DNA of 8,269 nt from Allomuricauda sp. GTDB lineage: Bacteria > Bacteroidota > Bacteroidia > Flavobacteriales > Flavobacteriaceae. Positions within the stretch are counted from its first letter, which is position 1. The number at the start of each line of letters is the position of its first letter. The notes under the pieces are model-generated. The model saw nothing but the letters and a program-made list of their open reading frames with translations. It was not told the DNA's origin and did no database searches. The position numbers and the translations under genes were made by a program. This document shows positions 7,624-8,269 of the stretch, in pieces. The stretch lies in the NCBI GenBank assembly GCA_028289745.1, contig JANQOD010000067.1, positions 1-8,269 on the forward strand, read 5' to 3'.

Positions 7624-8269
7624 CTATAAATTTTTGGTAAACTTTTTCACGAAGCTGTTATCGGCCAAAAATTCTTTCAAAATGACCTTTATGGCCGTAT
7701 ATCCAGGTACGGCGACGATCATTCCGACGATACCAAAAAGCAGTCCGGCGATGATAATGACCAAAAAGATTTCCAGCGGATGTGAACGTACGCTGTTCGA
7801 AAAAATGAAGGGCTGTGAAAAGAAATTATCGACCAACTGCCCGATGACCAGACCAATCAGCACATAGCCCGTTTTTGGCAAGATGATCGAGCTGAAATCC
7901 ATTCCCAGATTACTGGTCATGGTCAGGGTGATCATAATGACACCCCCTATTATGGGGCCGATATACGGAATGATGTTGAATAGGGCACACAAAAAGGCAA
8001 TCACAATGGCATTTTCGATACCGACGATCAGCAAGGTAATGGTGTAGATGACAAAGAGAATGAACAACTGTAACAAAATTCCGGCAAAATAGCGAGAAAG
8101 CAGTCCGTTTATTTTGTCTATTGATTTGACCAAGTTGCTTTCACGATTGTCGGGTACAAATGTCAATAGGCCGTTCTGCATCAATTTACTGTCTTTTAAA
8201 AAGAAGAAAGAGATGAAGAGAACTGAAAAAAGGCCAATGCTCAAGGTGCTGAGCACGTTTACGAACGAA
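7624..8269 (-). CDS. AI-2E/PerM family transporter, C-terminal part (5' end outside window)
   Basis: An integral membrane protein of the AI-2E (PerM/TqsA/UPF0118) family. Members are proposed exporters or antiporters, some linked to autoinducer-2 or to Na+/H+ exchange; the substrate of this one is unknown. The frame stays open to the right edge, so the GTG at 8256 is not the real start and roughly 150 residues or more are missing from a usual length near 350. The 214 residues seen hold several hydrophobic segments. They include LSIGLFSVLFISFFFL, LLQLFILFVIYTITLLIVGI, the family hallmark NIIPYIGPIIGG, and the C-terminal HPLEIFLVIIIAGLLFGIVG running into MIVAVPGYTAIKVILKEF. It ends 7 bases before the methyltransferase start, so both are probably on one transcript. 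Confidence 0.93.
   Translation of the reverse strand, partial: SFVNVLSTLSIGLFSVLFISFFFLKDSKLMQNGLLTFVPDNRESNLVKSIDKINGLLSRYFAGILLQLFILFVIYTITLLIVGIENAIVIAFLCALFNIIPYIGPIIGGVIMITLTMTSNLGMDFSSIILPKTGYVLIGLVIGQLVDNFFSQPFIFSNSVRSHPLEIFLVIIIAGLLFGIVGMIVAVPGYTAIKVILKEFLADNSFVKKFTKNL

Noticed and set aside
7624..8269. A quorum-sensing autoinducer-2 system
   Set aside because: The AI-2E name covers a broad transporter family with varied substrates, and no luxS or lsr-type genes are seen.

Overview
The window is a gene-dense piece of chromosome from a member of the Bacteroidota, most likely a marine-type flavobacterium (Flavobacteriaceae). The evidence is the lack of Shine-Dalgarno sites, A-rich start regions, a TAnnTTTG-type promoter box, a THUMP-like methyltransferase of the Porphyromonas PG_1098 type, and protein sequences typical of that family. 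Base composition looks moderate and even throughout. I see no mobile element, tRNA, rRNA, CRISPR array or sign of recent transfer. The longest stretch without a gene is about 98 bases (1898-1995).

Layout. (a) 1-1897, plus strand: the end of a threonine operon, with the C-terminal two thirds of homoserine kinase (thrB) overlapping threonine synthase (thrC) by four bases. These are the last two steps from homoserine to threonine. (b) 1898-1995: an intergenic gap with a likely promoter. (c) 1996-5016, plus strand: gcvT (glycine cleavage T-protein), an RmlD-like short-chain reductase of unknown substrate, a pterin-4a-carbinolamine dehydratase and a YebC/PmpR/TACO1 protein. (d) 5019-6457, plus strand: two exported proteins coupled to yebC, an alpha/beta-hydrolase esterase and a VanX-type D-Ala-D-Ala dipeptidase predicted to be a lipoprotein. 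(e) 6420-8269, minus strand: a PG_1098-type SAM methyltransferase with a TTG start, preceded by an AI-2E/PerM family membrane protein that runs off the right edge. The two strands converge with a 38-base coding overlap.

How the genes relate. thrB-thrC form one pathway. gcvT and the carbinolamine dehydratase both concern pterin or folate cofactors, but the link between them is only neighbourhood. The esterase and the dipeptidase are probably co-translated and act outside the cytoplasm, the latter probably on cell-wall peptides. The rest is housekeeping.

I did not find a new multi-gene system. The items most worth a second look are a perfect 10-bp-arm inverted repeat followed by a T-run inside the methyltransferase gene, the overlapping convergent gene ends, the reductase with no pathway partners, and the exported VanX-like enzyme with extra cysteine pairs.
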